Shown: in pieces, positions 62,019 to 64,000 of the stretch | Layout of the letters: each line of letters starts with the position of its first letter | Position numbering within the stretch: the first letter of the stretch is position 1 | Origin: Tubulanus polymorphus | Taxonomy: Eukaryota > Nemertea > Palaeonemertea > Tubulaniformes > Tubulanidae | NCBI RefSeq assembly: GCF_964204645.1 | Contig: NC_134028.1 | Location: 4,314,501-4,378,500, forward strand | Length of the DNA stretch: 64,000 nt | Reading direction: 5' to 3' | The notes under the pieces: model-generated | What the model was told of the DNA's origin: nothing | Databases searched by the model: none | Seen by the model: only the letters and a program-made list of their open reading frames with translations | Position numbers and translations under genes: made by a program

Positions 62019-62299
62019 GCCACGATCACACGAGCAAAATTTGGCCCGGGTCAAAAACGCTCGTTTAGCCCGACCATAAACGTCGGACCAGGCCCAAGCC
62101 AAATTTTAGCACGGGACAAAATAATTATTTGAATTACGTTCCGGAAATGACGCACTCCACTTTGTTCAAGCATTCTTTAGTATCGAATGAGTGGTCTGCG
62201 TGTGAACGCTCTCTCTTATTACACATGGGCCAAATTTGGCTCGAATCTGATCCGTGCCTATTTGGCCCGGGCTAAAAATCCTCTCCGTGTGCTCACGGC
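62019..62299. mobile_element. Dispersed element, GGCCAAAT family, copy 2
   Basis: Ends CCACGATCACACGAGC and CTCCGTGTGCTCACGG are inverted. Interior TTTGGCCCGGG motifs and a GTGTGAACGCTCTCT block match copy 1 at 49475-49793. Confidence 0.65.
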
Positions 62300-64000
62300 T
62301 AGTGTAAAAATATTTTCCATGCAAATAAAGTAAATAGTATTGTGAGGCGTCATTTTTCTAAGATGGCCACAGATTACTTTACAATTTTAGAAAGAAAAAT
62401 GTTCTTGGCCCTCTACCGGCCTTGTGGTACCGCATTACTATACGATGAGTGAAATGAAAAAAAAACTGATGCACATGACATGTATTGTACGCGTAGCATC
62501 GTGAATATTGCTTTTCAGGAACCATTATCTCGTTAAAGGGAAATTAAATCTGTCTTCTTTAATACAAATACAGCGGAGTCGTAATTACACCGCACCACGT
62601 CGTAAATGTTTCAGGCCACGTTCTCGCGATTGCAATTAATGCAGTAACATCACGCGTGGTAAATAATACCCCAATTAACTACCACTTTGTCGCAGCAGAT
62701 CGTTTAGCGATGATTAATATGCCGAAAATACAGTGTTTTCCGTCTCAAGATTATGCCGCCTGTGAATGATTCGCTGAAGAAAGACCTGACTGTAATATAT
62801 ATGACATAGGGATAGAGTCACATTCACGCTATATCGCTTGTTCGTCCGTTCTAAAAAAATGGTACGGACTAATTTAGAGGAAACTTAGTGTGAGGGCTTA
62901 TGGTTGTATAGATCTAGCAACCTTGTTAAAAAGATCGAAAATCTGTTCGTTATAACCAAAAGTTCGCTATATCTATTTGGGAAGAAATTTTATGTTTGTA
63001 ATAACCGATAAATCGTAATATAAGAGGCTGTTATAACGGGTTCCACTGAAGCGGCCATTCTGTTTTGATAATCGCGTGGTATTCTTCAACGCATGCCCAG
63101 CACAGCTACCGAATGCGCCGACGACTTTCATTTTTTAATCGAAGGTCGAGACTGGTAGAATATGAAGAGGGGCTTTGCGAAAAGGATATACGCCTGTTGA
63201 TATAGATCTCGAAGATTTCTAGTGGTGTTTGCAGACGTTGCTGCTGGTTTCTGTATGATGAAAATGAACGACGAGCTTACGGTGCCAGCGCCGCCGCAAT
63301 GCAGTATTTGGCGAAAAAATTGGAACAAGATTCAATATACGACTTCGATAGGGTAAAATTGGCATCTCGACATTCCGATCGCTTAATACGGAGGAGACAA
63401 TCCGACACAACAATGCAATCGACAAGCGAAAGACGATTCCAGGCATATCTAGTGGCGATAATTTCGTTCTATTGATTCAAGAGAACCGTGGAAAATTGAT
63501 CGACCGTTTTTGTATCATTGGCAACACAATTACTACACCGTTTATTCCACGTGGAGATGGTGCCAGGTATGAAGGGGACAGTGTTTCGTTTCTGGCGGTC
63601 ATTCCACACGGGGAATGGCTCGGACTTGGTTGCCCTCGCCCTCTCAGCTCATGTTACCCTTATCCTGCCAGTATGATCAAATAGAACAAGCTAAATAATA
63701 CATGAACATGGACATTAAATTCAAACTGAACATGGACATGGCGCTTATCGGACATCATAACATGTGTTGGTCGATATTGACACTCCTTTCAGCACAGTAT
63801 TCATCATTACATCTGATTTAAATTGATTTTAACCAATCAAATAGTTAATATTGTCCGCTGATGCTTTGATACACATCAAAATATACACATATTACGTATA
63901 CTAATTACACTATATTTCCATTCATGATCAGAATATACAAAGTTATGATCGATAGATTGATTGATTATGTACTAAACGTCTGTAAGTAAAACAATAGACC

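Larger units (their letters stand above)
60583..64000. other. No gene supported
   Basis: Apart from the two GGCCAAAT-family elements, nothing coding stands out. Frames at 63219-63446 and 63472-63684 are unsupported. Confidence 0.5.

Overview
The window is animal nuclear DNA: AT-rich, intron-rich and full of minisatellites, hairpin elements and non-LTR retrotransposon sequence. The receptor at 11.3-17.5 kb has the build of the snail GRL101 receptor (LDLR class A repeats plus leucine-rich repeats plus a rhodopsin-like 7TM core). This points to a lophotrochozoan such as a mollusc, annelid or brachiopod. I cannot name the species.

Layout. 0-10 kb: no gene I can defend. It holds tandem and inverted repeats, two copies of one G-rich 24-bp minisatellite with inverted flanks, and a decayed, tandemly duplicated exon-intron block (about 7.2-9.7 kb) with remnants of a cysteine-rich finger. 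11.25-17.51 kb (minus): three-exon gene for a giant GRL101-like receptor, about 1,944 aa. 18.25-23.47 kb (minus): a 17-exon gene, rebuilt here exon by exon (1,075 aa, all intron phases consistent), for a secreted or surface polyprotease made of CUB, LDLa and trypsin-like domains in a doubled module. 25.17-40.62 kb (minus): seven exons of a synaptotagmin-15-like gene with both C2 domains complete. An in-phase candidate first exon at 54.5 kb would make a 390-aa protein. The two largest introns carry most of the repeats, including a LINE with a 1,090-codon open frame (50.0-53.3 kb). 54.6-64 kb: no gene supported beyond one candidate exon.

The three genes lie head to tail on the minus strand. The receptor and the protease are about 740 bp apart and share the CUB/LDLa vocabulary. 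That allows a ligand-processing or surface-recognition link, but this is only inferred from position. The synaptotagmin gene looks like an unrelated membrane-trafficking gene. Most entries of a simple ORF scan here are chance frames. Several of the longest plus-strand ones lie antisense to real exons of these genes.
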